A stretch of 64,000 nucleotides of DNA from CAVZZG01 sp963779685 (lineage in GTDB: Bacteria; Actinomycetota; Thermoleophilia; Gaiellales; F1-60-MAGs149). The translations under genes and the position numbers were made by a program. How positions within the stretch are numbered: position 1 is the stretch's first letter; the number at the start of each line of letters is the position of its first letter. Location: assembly GCA_963779685.1 (NCBI GenBank), contig CAVZZG010000001.1, forward strand, positions 310,001 through 374,000. Direction: 5' to 3'. Of this stretch, positions 41,238-49,280 are shown in pieces. A model generated the notes under the pieces. The model was not told where the DNA came from, searched no databases, and worked only from the letters and a program-made list of their open reading frames with translations.

Positions 41238-42050
41238 GTGACCCGCCCGTTCTCGCAGTACCGCTCGGCCCAGCTGCGCGCGCTCCAGACGCAGCGCAGC
41301 GCCCGCGCCATCGTCCCCCTGCTGGCCCTCGCCGGTCTTGCGGCAGGGCTGTACATCGGCTCCGCCGGCCCCGGGGAGAACTGGTCGCTGCCGCTGTTCT
41401 TCGCGGTACTCGCACCGGCTGCCTTCGTCGCCTACCGGCTCGCACAGGCGGCGAACCGGGCCCGGACGGCGTTCCTCACCGACTGGGCCGGCGAGCACGG
41501 CTTCACCTACACGACGAGCCCCGAGCAGCGGAGCGACTGCCGGTTCATGCGGCAGGGCCACGGCCAGCGGTTCGTCGAGGCGTTCGTCGGCCACCGCCCC
41601 GAGGGCGCGGTCGAGGTCGCGAACTTCCGCTACTCGGAGGGCTCCGGTCGCTCCGAGCGGACGATTCAGCTGACTGCCGCGTGCGTGGCGTGTGCGCTGC
41701 CCGGCATCGGGCACCTCCTGCTCGAGCCTCGCGGGCTGCTCTCCGCCGGGGTCTTCGACTCGCTCGAGAGCACGTTCACCCGCGACCGCGTGGTCGAGCT
41801 CGAGTCCGTCGAGTTCGGGGAGCGCTACCGGCTGTTGGTGGACGACGAGGCGTCCGACCTGGCCGTCCGCACGGTCTTCACGCCCAAGGCCATGACGGCC
41901 CTGATCGACCACCCCGATGCAAAGTTCGAGGTGGCCGGAGGTGCGCTATGGGTGTGGGCGCCCGGGTGGTTCGGGCCGAACGACGTCGACGGGGTCGAGG
42001 AGCTCCTCCAGCGCGCCATCGACGTCAGCGGCTGTCTCGTGCAGAGGTAG
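41238..42050 (+). CDS. Hypothetical membrane protein, about 270 aa
   Basis: GTG 41238 start (VTRPFSQYRSAQLRALQTQR). Two adjacent transmembrane helices (IVPLLALAGLAAGLYIGSA, LPLFFAVLAPAAFVAYRLA) are followed by a cytoplasmic beta-rich domain of about 200 residues (EVANFRYSEGSGRSERTIQL, VVELESVEFGERYRLLVDDE). The layout recalls DUF3137-like proteins, which also have two N-terminal helices and a soluble domain. Function unknown. An earlier ATG at 41202 is in frame but unlikely. Confidence 0.65.
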   Translation: MTRPFSQYRSAQLRALQTQRSARAIVPLLALAGLAAGLYIGSAGPGENWSLPLFFAVLAPAAFVAYRLAQAANRARTAFLTDWAGEHGFTYTTSPEQRSDCRFMRQGHGQRFVEAFVGHRPEGAVEVANFRYSEGSGRSERTIQLTAACVACALPGIGHLLLEPRGLLSAGVFDSLESTFTRDRVVELESVEFGERYRLLVDDEASDLAVRTVFTPKAMTALIDHPDAKFEVAGGALWVWAPGWFGPNDVDGVEELLQRAIDVSGCLVQR

Positions 42051-42733
42051 AGGACGATCGCGTCGAGCAGGCAGTAGCCCGCGGCGATCGCCGCCGGCGG
42101 GTTCCCCTGCGGGATGCCGAGGCCCGGCACGGTCTCGGCCCAGCGCCAGTTCCCGAACCGCGTGCCGACGAGCTCGAGCACGGTGGTGGCGATGAAGGCG
42201 CCGGCGTACACGTTCCAGCGGCCTGCCCGCCAGAGGCAGAACAGCAGCGCCGGTAGCAGGCAGAGGCCGACGATGTCGCGCGGGTCGCCGAGCAAGACCG
42301 CGACCGCGACCCAGCCCGACACGGCCAGCGTGACGAGCCCGGCCGTGCGGACGCGGTCGGCCCGCAGCCAGCCGAACCCGGACAACCGCACCGCCAGCAG
42401 GTACACCAGGCCGTGGCCCGGCGGCACGTACATCGGCAGGTTGCCGTAGCGGTACCGGTAGAGCCCCCAGACGATCGAGAAGGCGATCTCGAAGCAGGTG
42501 GCGACGACCACGACGACCACGATCTGGCGCCGTTCGCCGGCCGCGGCGGTGGCGAAGACCGCCGCCAGCAGGATCCAGGTGGCGACCGAAACCACGCTCT
42601 GCGCCCAGCGGTCGAGATGACCGTCGGCCCAGAGAGCGACCAGAATCCATGTGAAGATGACGGAGGTGTAACCGATTCTCGAACGAAGCACCCTTCCGGG
42701 GATGGCTGCGGGAGAGGACACCGTACGTACCAT
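41825..42733 (-). CDS. Hypothetical polytopic membrane protein; 3' end uncertain
   Basis: From ATG 42733 (MVRTVSSPAAIPGRVLRSRI) there are about seven to eight hydrophobic segments, including VAVLLGDPRDIVGLCLLPAL and AGRWNVYAGAFIATTVLELV. Sequence loses membrane character after about residue 236 (LYLCTRQPLTS) and runs 226 nt antisense through the 3' part of the neighbouring gene, which is unusual. A one-base shift would give a stop at 42025, reducing the overlap to 26 nt. No family identified. Starts 6 nt from the divergent PilZ gene. Confidence 0.6.
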   Translation of the reverse strand: MVRTVSSPAAIPGRVLRSRIGYTSVIFTWILVALWADGHLDRWAQSVVSVATWILLAAVFATAAAGERRQIVVVVVVATCFEIAFSIVWGLYRYRYGNLPMYVPPGHGLVYLLAVRLSGFGWLRADRVRTAGLVTLAVSGWVAVAVLLGDPRDIVGLCLLPALLFCLWRAGRWNVYAGAFIATTVLELVGTRFGNWRWAETVPGLGIPQGNPPAAIAAGYCLLDAIVLYLCTRQPLTSMARWRSSSTPSTSFGPNHPGAHTHSAPPATSNFASGWSIRAVMALGVKTVRTARSDASSSTNSR

Positions 42734-42739
42734 AGAGGC

Positions 42740-43378
42740 ATGGCCGACCCCGTCGTCGACGCGCAACCCTTCGTTCCGCAGGACCGGCGGCGACAGGCGC
42801 GTGCGACGGCGGCCCAGCTGGTGGACGGACTCCGGCGGGGCCTCCTGACGCAGGGTGCAGAGGTGTTCGACGCCCTCAAGGTGACGCACGCGGATCTCGA
42901 GCGCCGCCGCGTCCTGGTCGAGGCGCGGGCGCCGCTCGTGCAGTTGCGGCCCGGGCCTGCCTCCTTCTACGGCGTGGTCGAGCCGGGGCTCGTGCGCATG
43001 CCGGTGCTCGTGCTCGCCGTGGACGCGACCATGGCGACCCTGCACTGCGACATCGCCCGGGCCGAGCTCGAGGAGCGCCGCGGGCACGACCGTCTGCACG
43101 TCGACCTCGCCATCCGGGGCGAGCCCCTCGGCATGGCCGGACAGTCGTTCGCGGCGCGAACGCGCAACGTGTCGGCAGGCGGTGCGCTGGTCGATGTGAC
43201 GCTCGACGAGGGCTCGGCGTACCGCGCGGTGATCGGCCTGCGCGGCACCGAGCTGATCCTCCGGGCCGTCGTCATCCGCACCGACGACGACGGCTCCGCC
43301 CTGCAGTTCACGGGCCTCTCGAACTCCGCGGTGGACGCGCTCGAGGTGCAGCTCATCCGGGCTGCCGTGCGGGTGTGA
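42740..43378 (+). CDS. PilZ-domain protein (c-di-GMP-binding candidate)
   Basis: 212 residues from ATG 42740. A YcgR-like N-terminal domain (about 1-110) precedes a PilZ domain with RGHDR near residue 116 (RxxxR motif) and NVSAGGALVDV near 138 ([D/N]xSxxG motif), both required for c-di-GMP binding. Likely c-di-GMP effector controlling motility or envelope functions; no flagellar genes are nearby. The divergent membrane-protein gene starts 6 nt away. Its stop overlaps the YdiJ-type gene by 26 nt (convergent). Confidence 0.8.
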   Translation: MADPVVDAQPFVPQDRRRQARATAAQLVDGLRRGLLTQGAEVFDALKVTHADLERRRVLVEARAPLVQLRPGPASFYGVVEPGLVRMPVLVLAVDATMATLHCDIARAELEERRGHDRLHVDLAIRGEPLGMAGQSFAARTRNVSAGGALVDVTLDEGSAYRAVIGLRGTELILRAVVIRTDDDGSALQFTGLSNSAVDALEVQLIRAAVRV

Positions 43379-46088
43379 GGTCGCGCAGCAGCTGAGCCGG
43401 GTGCCGGGCCTGGACGCCCGCCACGTCCCGGATCTGCGCCCGGCACGAGGTGCCGTGGGCGACCAGCACGGCCCCCGGGTGCTCGCGGATGGCCGGAACC
43501 AGCCGGTCGTTCGCCATCGCGAAGCTCAAGTCGCGGTTGGCGAGCCGGTAGCCGAACGCGCCCGCCATGCCGCAGCAGCCTGCGTCGAGCGTCCGCACGT
43601 CGGCTCCGGGAGCGCGCGACAGGGCGCGGGCGGTGGCGTGCGGATCGGCGAGCGCACGCGCGTGGCAGTGAGGATGCACCAGCACCGTCCGGTCGAGGGG
43701 CGCCAGGTCCAGTGCGTCCCAGCGGTCGAGCACCTCCTCGAACAGGAACACGTGCCGGGCGACCAGCCGGGCGTCGTCGTCGCCCGGCAACAGGCGCAGG
43801 AGCTCGTCGCGGAGCGTGAGGACGCAGGACGGCTCGAGCCCGACCAGCGGTACGCCCGCCGCGGCCAGTGGCAGCAACCGGCGCACGTTCTCGGCCGCGA
43901 GGTGGCGAGCTTCTTCGAGGAAGCCGCCGGAGATGAACGTGCGGCCGCAGCAGACGTTGGGCGCGATCGCCGGCGTTGCCCCGATCGCGTCGAACACGTC
44001 GAGCGCGGCCATGCCGACGTCCGGTTCGATCCACTGCGTGAAGGTGTCGACGAACAGCGCCACGTCCACGCGGCGGACGCCGTAGCGGCCCTCCGCGAGC
44101 TCGCGGAACCCCGTGTGCGCCAGCCGTGGCAGCTTGCGCTGCGGATCGAACCCGAGCCGGCGTAACCCGTAGCGCCCGATCGGGCTCCCGGCGACGGCGT
44201 TCGCCGTACGCGGCATGCGCGCGGCCCTGGCCAGGCGCTCCGGCAGGTGCGCGAAGGCGCGCTCGGCACGCGTCGCCCCGCCGTGCAGGTGCCGCTCGGC
44301 CGTCACCTCGGCCTTGATCCACGCCATGTCGACGCCCGCCGGGCACTCGCCCTTGCAGGCCTTGCAGCCGACGCAGAGCGCCAGTGCCTCCTCGAGGCCG
44401 GGGTCATCGGCGCCGAGGCCGCCGGACATCGCCTCGCGCAGCAGGTTCGCGCGACCGCGTGTGGTGTGCAGCTCGTTCCTCGTCACGCGGTACGGCGGGC
44501 ACATCACGCCGGCCCGCCGGTCGACGCACGCCGCGATGCCCACGCACCGCGACACGGCGAGCTCGAGCGGGTGCCGCGGCACCGGCAGCCGCAGCGCCCG
44601 CAGCTGCTCGTCCAGGCGGGGGGCGTCGATGATGCGGCCCGGATTGAGGATCCCGTCCGGGTCGAACGCGCGCTTGACCTCGCGGAACGCGCCGATCAGC
44701 TCGTCTCCGAACATGCGCGGCAGCAGCTCGGCCCGCAGCATGCCGTCGCCGTGCTCGCCCGAGAGCGCGCCGCCGCGCGACAGCACCATCTCGGCTGCGC
44801 CCTCGGCGAGGCGCCGGAACCGCGCCCGGTCTTCCGGGTCGGTGAGGTCGAGCAGGGGTCGGGCGTGGACGCAGCCCACGGAGCCGTGGCCGTAGAACAC
44901 CGAGGCGGTGCCCTCGTCGCGCACCAGGCGCCGGAGGTCGGCGAGGAAGTCGGACAGGCGCTCGACCGGCACGGCGCCGTCCTCGCAGACGGTGGTCGGC
45001 AGGCGCGGGCCCGAAACGTGTCGCTGCGTCGCGCCGAGCATGCTGCGGCGCAGCTCGAGCACGGCCTCCGACCGGACCGGGCCGTCCACCATCACGACGC
45101 TCGTGGCGCCGGGGATCGCCGGCAGCGCAGCCCTTCCCGCCGCAACCTCGTCCGGCGTCCCGGAGTGCTCGATCAGGAGCACCGTGTCGGCGCCGGCGGC
45201 GAGCTCGCGCACGACGGCCGAGCCGACCGCTGCGCCCGCGTCGATGATCTCGACCGCGGTCGGGCCGGTGGGCAGCACCGCCACCGTCGCGTCCCCTGCC
45301 GACTCCGGCGTCGCCAGGCGCACCACGGTCCAGGCCCGCAGCTCCGGCCGCACGTCGAGCTCGACCTCGGCCTCGAGCACCAGTGCCAGCGTTCCCTCGC
45401 TGCCGCACAGGAACCGCGCCAGGTGCGGGCGGGCGGAGATCAGAGCCGGGAGGTTGTAGCCGTCGACGCAGCGCAGGATCTTCGGCCAGCGCGCCTGGAT
45501 CTCCGCTCGCTGGCCGACGGCGATGGCATGGGCGGCGGCGAAGGGGCCGTCGAGGTCGCCGGCTTCCGACTCGCCCACCCAGTGCTCGGAGCCGTCGGCG
45601 AGCAGCACCCGCAGCCGGCGCACCCGGTGCGAGGTGCGGCCGTAGATCACCGACCGCATGCCGGCCGAGTCGTTGCCGATCATGCCGGCCAGCGTCGCGC
45701 GGGTGGCGGTCGCGGTGTCGGGCCCGAAACAGAGTCCGTGTTCGCCGGCTGCGCGATCGAGGTCGGCCTGCACGACGCCCGGTTCGACCCGCGCCAGCCG
45801 GCGTTCCGGGTCGACCTCGAGAATGCGGTCGACGCGGGACGTGTCGAGGACGATGCCTGCGCCGATGGCCTGTCCGGCGAGGCTCGTCCCGGCTCCGCGC
45901 GCGGTGAGCGGCACGCCCTCGGCCCGGCAGAAGTCGAGCGTGGCGGCGATGTCGTCGACGTGACGGGCCACGACGACCCCGCGGGGCTCGACCCGGTAAA
46001 CCGAGGCGTCGGTGGCGTACGCGAGCCGCGTCGCGGCATCGTCGTGCGCCTCTCCGGCGATTCCGCCCGCCAGCCGTGCGATCGGCAC
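43353..46088 (-). CDS. YdiJ-type FAD-linked dehydrogenase with Fe-S and CCG domains
   Basis: 911 residues. N-terminal FAD-binding/VAO domain (VPLTARGAGTSLAGQAIGAG near residue 57, FAD phosphate motif) and FAD-oxidase C domain; then CVGCKACKGECP near 583, part of a 4Fe-4S site, and two CCG-type cysteine-rich regions (NVCCGRTFISGG, AGCCGMAGAFGY) as in heterodisulfide-reductase-like subunits. This matches YdiJ/D-2-hydroxyglutarate or D-lactate dehydrogenases that pass electrons to quinone or flavoprotein. Divergent from a GST gene with 22 nt between starts. Confidence 0.88.
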   Translation of the reverse strand: MPIARLAGGIAGEAHDDAATRLAYATDASVYRVEPRGVVVARHVDDIAATLDFCRAEGVPLTARGAGTSLAGQAIGAGIVLDTSRVDRILEVDPERRLARVEPGVVQADLDRAAGEHGLCFGPDTATATRATLAGMIGNDSAGMRSVIYGRTSHRVRRLRVLLADGSEHWVGESEAGDLDGPFAAAHAIAVGQRAEIQARWPKILRCVDGYNLPALISARPHLARFLCGSEGTLALVLEAEVELDVRPELRAWTVVRLATPESAGDATVAVLPTGPTAVEIIDAGAAVGSAVVRELAAGADTVLLIEHSGTPDEVAAGRAALPAIPGATSVVMVDGPVRSEAVLELRRSMLGATQRHVSGPRLPTTVCEDGAVPVERLSDFLADLRRLVRDEGTASVFYGHGSVGCVHARPLLDLTDPEDRARFRRLAEGAAEMVLSRGGALSGEHGDGMLRAELLPRMFGDELIGAFREVKRAFDPDGILNPGRIIDAPRLDEQLRALRLPVPRHPLELAVSRCVGIAACVDRRAGVMCPPYRVTRNELHTTRGRANLLREAMSGGLGADDPGLEEALALCVGCKACKGECPAGVDMAWIKAEVTAERHLHGGATRAERAFAHLPERLARAARMPRTANAVAGSPIGRYGLRRLGFDPQRKLPRLAHTGFRELAEGRYGVRRVDVALFVDTFTQWIEPDVGMAALDVFDAIGATPAIAPNVCCGRTFISGGFLEEARHLAAENVRRLLPLAAAGVPLVGLEPSCVLTLRDELLRLLPGDDDARLVARHVFLFEEVLDRWDALDLAPLDRTVLVHPHCHARALADPHATARALSRAPGADVRTLDAGCCGMAGAFGYRLANRDLSFAMANDRLVPAIREHPGAVLVAHGTSCRAQIRDVAGVQARHPAQLLRDLTPARQPG

Positions 46089-46110
46089 GCTGGAAGGCTA
46101 CCCTCTTTGC

Positions 46111-46731
46111 ATGCTCCTCTATGACAATCCCGCCTCGTCGAACGCGCTGAAGGTGCGGTTCGCGCTGCACGAGCTCGGGCTCGCCCACGACCGGCGGCAC
46201 GTCGACTTCACCGATCCGCGTCCGGACTGGTACCTCGCGGTCAACCCCGTCGGCGGCATCCCGACGCTCGACGACGATGGCTTCGTGCTCGCCGAGTCGA
46301 ACACGATCCTCCGCTACCTCGCACTCCGCGAGGGCCGCGACGACCTCTACCCGGCGTCCGCACGCGAGCGCGCCCGCGTGGACGAGTTCCTCGATCGCTA
46401 CTCGCTGACCTTCCGCCCGGCCCTGTTCCGGATCGAGCGCCCCGCGCTCGGCTTCCTCGCGGGTCACGGCTTCGGCGGCGTCGCCAATGATCCCGACGCC
46501 GCCAGGTCCGCCGCCGCGGCCGCCGCGCCCGACCTGGCGCTGTTCGACTCGCTGCTCGCGGAGAACGGCACCGTGCTCGGCACCTTCACCATCGCCGACA
46601 TGGCGGCGGCGCCGGCCGTGTACCGGACGATCCACACCGGCCTCGACCTGTCGCCGTACCCGCGCATCGCGGCGTTCCGCGAGGCCGTCACCTCCCGCCC
46701 GGGCTTCCAGGCTGCCGGGCCGGTCCTGTAA
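46111..46731 (+). CDS. Glutathione S-transferase-family protein
   Basis: 206 residues from ATG 46111. Thioredoxin-fold N-terminus MLLYDNPASSNALKVRFALH (Ser/Cys site position), cis-proline motif NPVGGIPTL near residue 49 and ESNTILRYLA near 65. The C-terminal helical domain contains FTIADMAAAPAVYRTIHTGL, the GST ASxxD-like capping motif. Actinobacteria lack glutathione, so the thiol partner is unclear (mycothiol or none). Divergent from YdiJ. Confidence 0.88.
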   Translation: MLLYDNPASSNALKVRFALHELGLAHDRRHVDFTDPRPDWYLAVNPVGGIPTLDDDGFVLAESNTILRYLALREGRDDLYPASARERARVDEFLDRYSLTFRPALFRIERPALGFLAGHGFGGVANDPDAARSAAAAAAPDLALFDSLLAENGTVLGTFTIADMAAAPAVYRTIHTGLDLSPYPRIAAFREAVTSRPGFQAAGPVL

Positions 46732-46766
46732 CTGATGAAGGCGCGGGGGCGCGATACTTCGAGAGC

Positions 46767-46839
46767 GGGCGGTTAGCTCAGCTGGTAGAGCACCTGCCTT
46801 ACAAGCAGGGGGTCGGGGGATCGTAACCCTCACCGCCCA
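46767..46839 (+). tRNA. tRNA-Val (anticodon UAC) with non-canonical T-loop
   Basis: Acceptor arms GGGCGGT (46767-46773) and ACCGCCC (46832-46838) pair; discriminator A 46839. Anticodon stem CCTGC/GCAGG closes CTTACAA (UAC). D-arm is normal. The T-loop is ATCGTAA instead of TTCGANN: positions 54 and 58 are exchanged (A54/T58). The T-stem GGGGG/CCCTC has one G-T pair. CCA not encoded. A tRNA-like 3' remnant with normal TTCGA lies 1.8 kb downstream. Confidence 0.85.
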
Positions 46840-46966
46840 TCCCGTGGTTGTGAGGAATACGGCGGGTGTGGGGTGTCGCCGGAGGGGGTGGGGTGTCGCG
46901 AGGGTTTCCGGGGGTGGTGGTTATGCTGGCGGGGTCGTCTCCTGTGCGGTGCCGACACCTGCCAGC

Positions 46967-47000
46967 CCGCGACCCCGGCCAACCCTTGCCGGGGTCGCGG
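46967..47000 (+). terminator. Strong 13-bp hairpin downstream of tRNA-Val
   Basis: Arms 46967-46979 and 46988-47000 are complementary (GCGACCCCGGC against GCCGGGGTCGC plus two flanking pairs), loop 8 nt. No T-run. Probably ends the tRNA transcript; it also lies at the start of the accessory segment. Confidence 0.6.
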
Positions 47001-47126
47001 TCGTGTTACGCACACGTAGTCCGTCTGGTGCCGTCCGTGACGTCCGATAGACCGTAACGAGCGGAACGGTGTGGGTTCAGACCTGTCCGCCGTGAATGGG
47101 CGCGCTGGTGGCTGGATGACGGCTGT

Positions 47127-47645
47127 TTACGGGTTCGGCAGCGGGGCGCATCGTGCCTCGTAGGACGCGACGTTCACAGCCGGAGCGGGTGCCCACCGCG
47201 AATTCAGCCACACCGGCTGATCGACACGAACCGTGCCGTGACCGGCGACCCTGCCCGGGTCGAAGCTGACGTTGTCGGCGAAGAGTTGAACGCTGGCGGC
47301 GTCCCGCGCGATCACCGAGCAGTCGAGCCCGATCTCATAGTTGAACGGGTTGGTAACCACTGCGTGGAACCATGGTCGCCCCGCGACGAGTGCACACCGG
47401 TTGCGGGCCCACACCTCGCCGTTGCTTGGCGACAGCAGTTGAACGCAACGCTCGACCGAGGGTGACCGGATCGGCGTGAACGTTGCGCCAACCGTTGACG
47501 ACGTGATTGGGGACTCCCCGGAGCCTCCGCACCCGGCGACCAGCGCACCGAGGCCTATGAGCCCAACCAGCGCTCCGCACGCGCGGACGACGCGGCCTCT
47601 CCACGAGAAGCGCAGATCGGAGGAGATGCCGTCGGCCCTGGCCAT
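47127..47645 (-). CDS. Predicted lipoprotein, 172 aa
   Basis: Signal peptide with lipobox (GALVGLIGLGALVAGCGG, Cys about residue 39). The mature domain is beta-rich (VERCVQLLSPSNGEVWARNR, WFHAVVTNPFNYEIGLDCSV) with three Cys. No family recognised. Longer N-terminus than usual for a signal peptide (MARADGISSDLRFSWRGRVV), so a downstream start is possible. Lies in the 46.8-48.7 kb accessory segment. Confidence 0.6.
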   Translation of the reverse strand: MARADGISSDLRFSWRGRVVRACGALVGLIGLGALVAGCGGSGESPITSSTVGATFTPIRSPSVERCVQLLSPSNGEVWARNRCALVAGRPWFHAVVTNPFNYEIGLDCSVIARDAASVQLFADNVSFDPGRVAGHGTVRVDQPVWLNSRWAPAPAVNVASYEARCAPLPNP

Positions 47646-47681
47646 GCGCCGATAGTACGCTCCTGGCGCGTGCTCATCACA

Positions 47682-48311
47682 CTAGAGGTCGGTCGGGGGG
47701 GGGCGGGCTGTTCCGCTAGCCACGCGAGGTAGGTCGGGTTTGCGTCGGGGTGACGCCTGCGGCGGGGGCGGTCGACGTTCCAGCCATGCCACGTAGGCCG
47801 GGTCTTCGTCGTAGTCCACCGCGTTCGGATCGTGGTCAGTGGACGACCAACGAGCTACATCGAGTCGGTGTTTCCGGCGCGCATCGGCGAGGAAGCAGAT
47901 GAACAGGAAGGGGGCGGCAAGTACCAAGGCGATCACCTTGGCGGTGCCGTGGATCGAGCCGTTGAACCATCCCCATGCGCCCGCGACCACAAGCGTGAGT
48001 GCCATGCCCGCGACGGTGTAGCGGCCGCAAGGTTCGGCGCGCCGCCGGTACCACTTGACGCTATTCGTCCCCAGCGTCCCCGTTCGGCCACCCGTTCTTC
48101 CGGGCCTTCTGGCTGCGTGCCGCGGCGTCGCGCGGTATCGCTGGGCGATCACTCCGGTGCTGATCAGCGCGACGCCGATCAGCGCGGCGGCCGTTCCGTC
48201 GATGTAGCCGTGTTGCCATGCGCCCACCGTCGCGATGGCGCCGGACGCGACCAGAGTATGGGTGGCGCCGTGATCTGCGATGTGTCCAGCGTGACGTCGC
48301 TGGTGGGGCAC
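47682..48311 (-). CDS. Hypothetical membrane protein with poly-G tract at its 3' end
   Basis: 209 residues from GTG 48311. Two hydrophobic segment pairs (DGTAAALIGVALISTGVIAQ and YTVAGMALTLVVAGAWGWF, then VIALVLAAPFLFICFLA). The C-terminal tail is Pro/Arg rich and encoded partly by a run of nine G (47695-47703 on the plus strand), so length variation could change the last residues. No family recognised. Confidence 0.5.
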   Translation of the reverse strand: MPHQRRHAGHIADHGATHTLVASGAIATVGAWQHGYIDGTAAALIGVALISTGVIAQRYRATPRHAARRPGRTGGRTGTLGTNSVKWYRRRAEPCGRYTVAGMALTLVVAGAWGWFNGSIHGTAKVIALVLAAPFLFICFLADARRKHRLDVARWSSTDHDPNAVDYDEDPAYVAWLERRPPPPQASPRRKPDLPRVASGTARPPPTDL

Positions 48312-48336
48312 GTCAAGGCGGGGGGTCGTGACGACG

Positions 48337-48618
48337 CTACTGCCAGGCGTCCGGTTCTTCCTGGGCCGGTTTGCGGGCTGCTGCGGCTTTGCGATGTTGG
48401 CGGATGATGGTTCGGGCGACGGTCATGGGGATGATCATGACGACTGCCGTTGTCAGGCTGAGGTGGCCGGTGAGGGATACGGCCGCTACCGCGATGCTGA
48501 TGACTATGGTCAGCCTTTCGGCGGCGACGTGGCGATCCATGGCGCCAGCCTGAACCGGAGGATCGCCCGCGTCAAGGGCCGACGCCAACACGCGCCTCAG
48601 GGTCATCGCGAGGGTCAT
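48337..48618 (-). CDS. Small hypothetical membrane protein
   Basis: Up to 93 residues; the membrane part (RLTIVISIAVAAVSLTGHLS, LTTAVVMIIPMTVARTII) gives two helices and a basic, then acidic tail. Start may be ATG 48540 (MDRHVAAERL) rather than 48618. No function seen. Confidence 0.45.
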   Translation of the reverse strand: MTLAMTLRRVLASALDAGDPPVQAGAMDRHVAAERLTIVISIAVAAVSLTGHLSLTTAVVMIIPMTVARTIIRQHRKAAAARKPAQEEPDAWQ

Positions 48619-48629
48619 CGTGACTCGCC

Positions 48630-48670
48630 GTCAAACAGGGGTTGGCAGTTCGAGCCCGTCACCGCCCATC
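48630..48670 (+). repeat. tRNA-Val 3'-end remnant, putative right attachment site
   Basis: Bases 48659-48670 repeat 46830-46841 exactly (TCACCGCCCATC). Upstream bases align with the variable loop and T-arm of tRNA-Val and keep a canonical TTCGA. There is no 5' half, so this is not a gene. Likely the original tRNA 3' end displaced by an insertion. Confidence 0.55.
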
Positions 48671-48759
48671 AGCCGGCAAGCGAGCCGGCACGGGATCTCC
48701 GCAGGAGCGGAGCGGGTCTGCACCGATGAGACCAGCCGGAAGCCGGCGACCATGAAGCC

Positions 48760-49249
48760 ATGCGAGGCAGCACCGGCAGTGGACGTCGACGTTGGTTCCG
48801 CCTGTCGCTGCGCGTGCTGGGCGTGCTCGCGATCGGACTGGTCCTGATCCAGCTCGTGCCGTACGGTCGCGACCACAGCAACCCCGCGACCACCCGGGAG
48901 CCTGCGTGGGATTCGGCCCAGACGCGCCAGTTGTTCATGCAGGCCTGCGGCGACTGCCACTCCAACACGACACGCTGGCCGTGGTACACGAACGTCGCGC
49001 CCATGTTCCTGGCTGAGCCAGCGCGACGTGGACGCGGGCCGGTCAGCACTCAATGTCTCCACCTGGGATCGGCCCCAGGACACGAGCGCCGGAGACATCG
49101 CCGAGAGCATCCGCGGCGGCAGCATGCCGCCCTGGTTCTACACGCCGCTGCACCCCTCCGCCAGCCTCTCCGCCGCCCAGCAACGGCAGCTCCTGGAGGG
49201 CCTCGCGCGCACGCTCGCGGCTTCCCCGCCGCGCGGCGGGGGAGGCTGA
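48760..49249 (+). pseudogene. Haem-binding c-type protein, one frame break
   Basis: Haem_bd-type protein: N-terminal membrane anchor (LSLRVLGVLAIGLVLIQLV), haem motif ACGDCHSNTTRWPWYTNVAP (CxxCH) near residue 63, then in a second frame SWLSQRDVDAGRSALNVSTW and GGSMPPWFYTPLHPSA. One extra T at 49006-49007 breaks the frame; removing it gives a continuous 163-residue protein. Periplasmic electron-transfer or copper-related role is possible. Reads toward the CDF gene 32 nt away. Confidence 0.75.
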
Positions 49250-49280
49250 GCACCGCGAAGCACTAGCATCCCAGTTCTTG

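Noticed and set aside
44247..46124. 625-aa plus-strand ORF opposite the YdiJ gene
   Set aside because: Antisense shadow with no domain.
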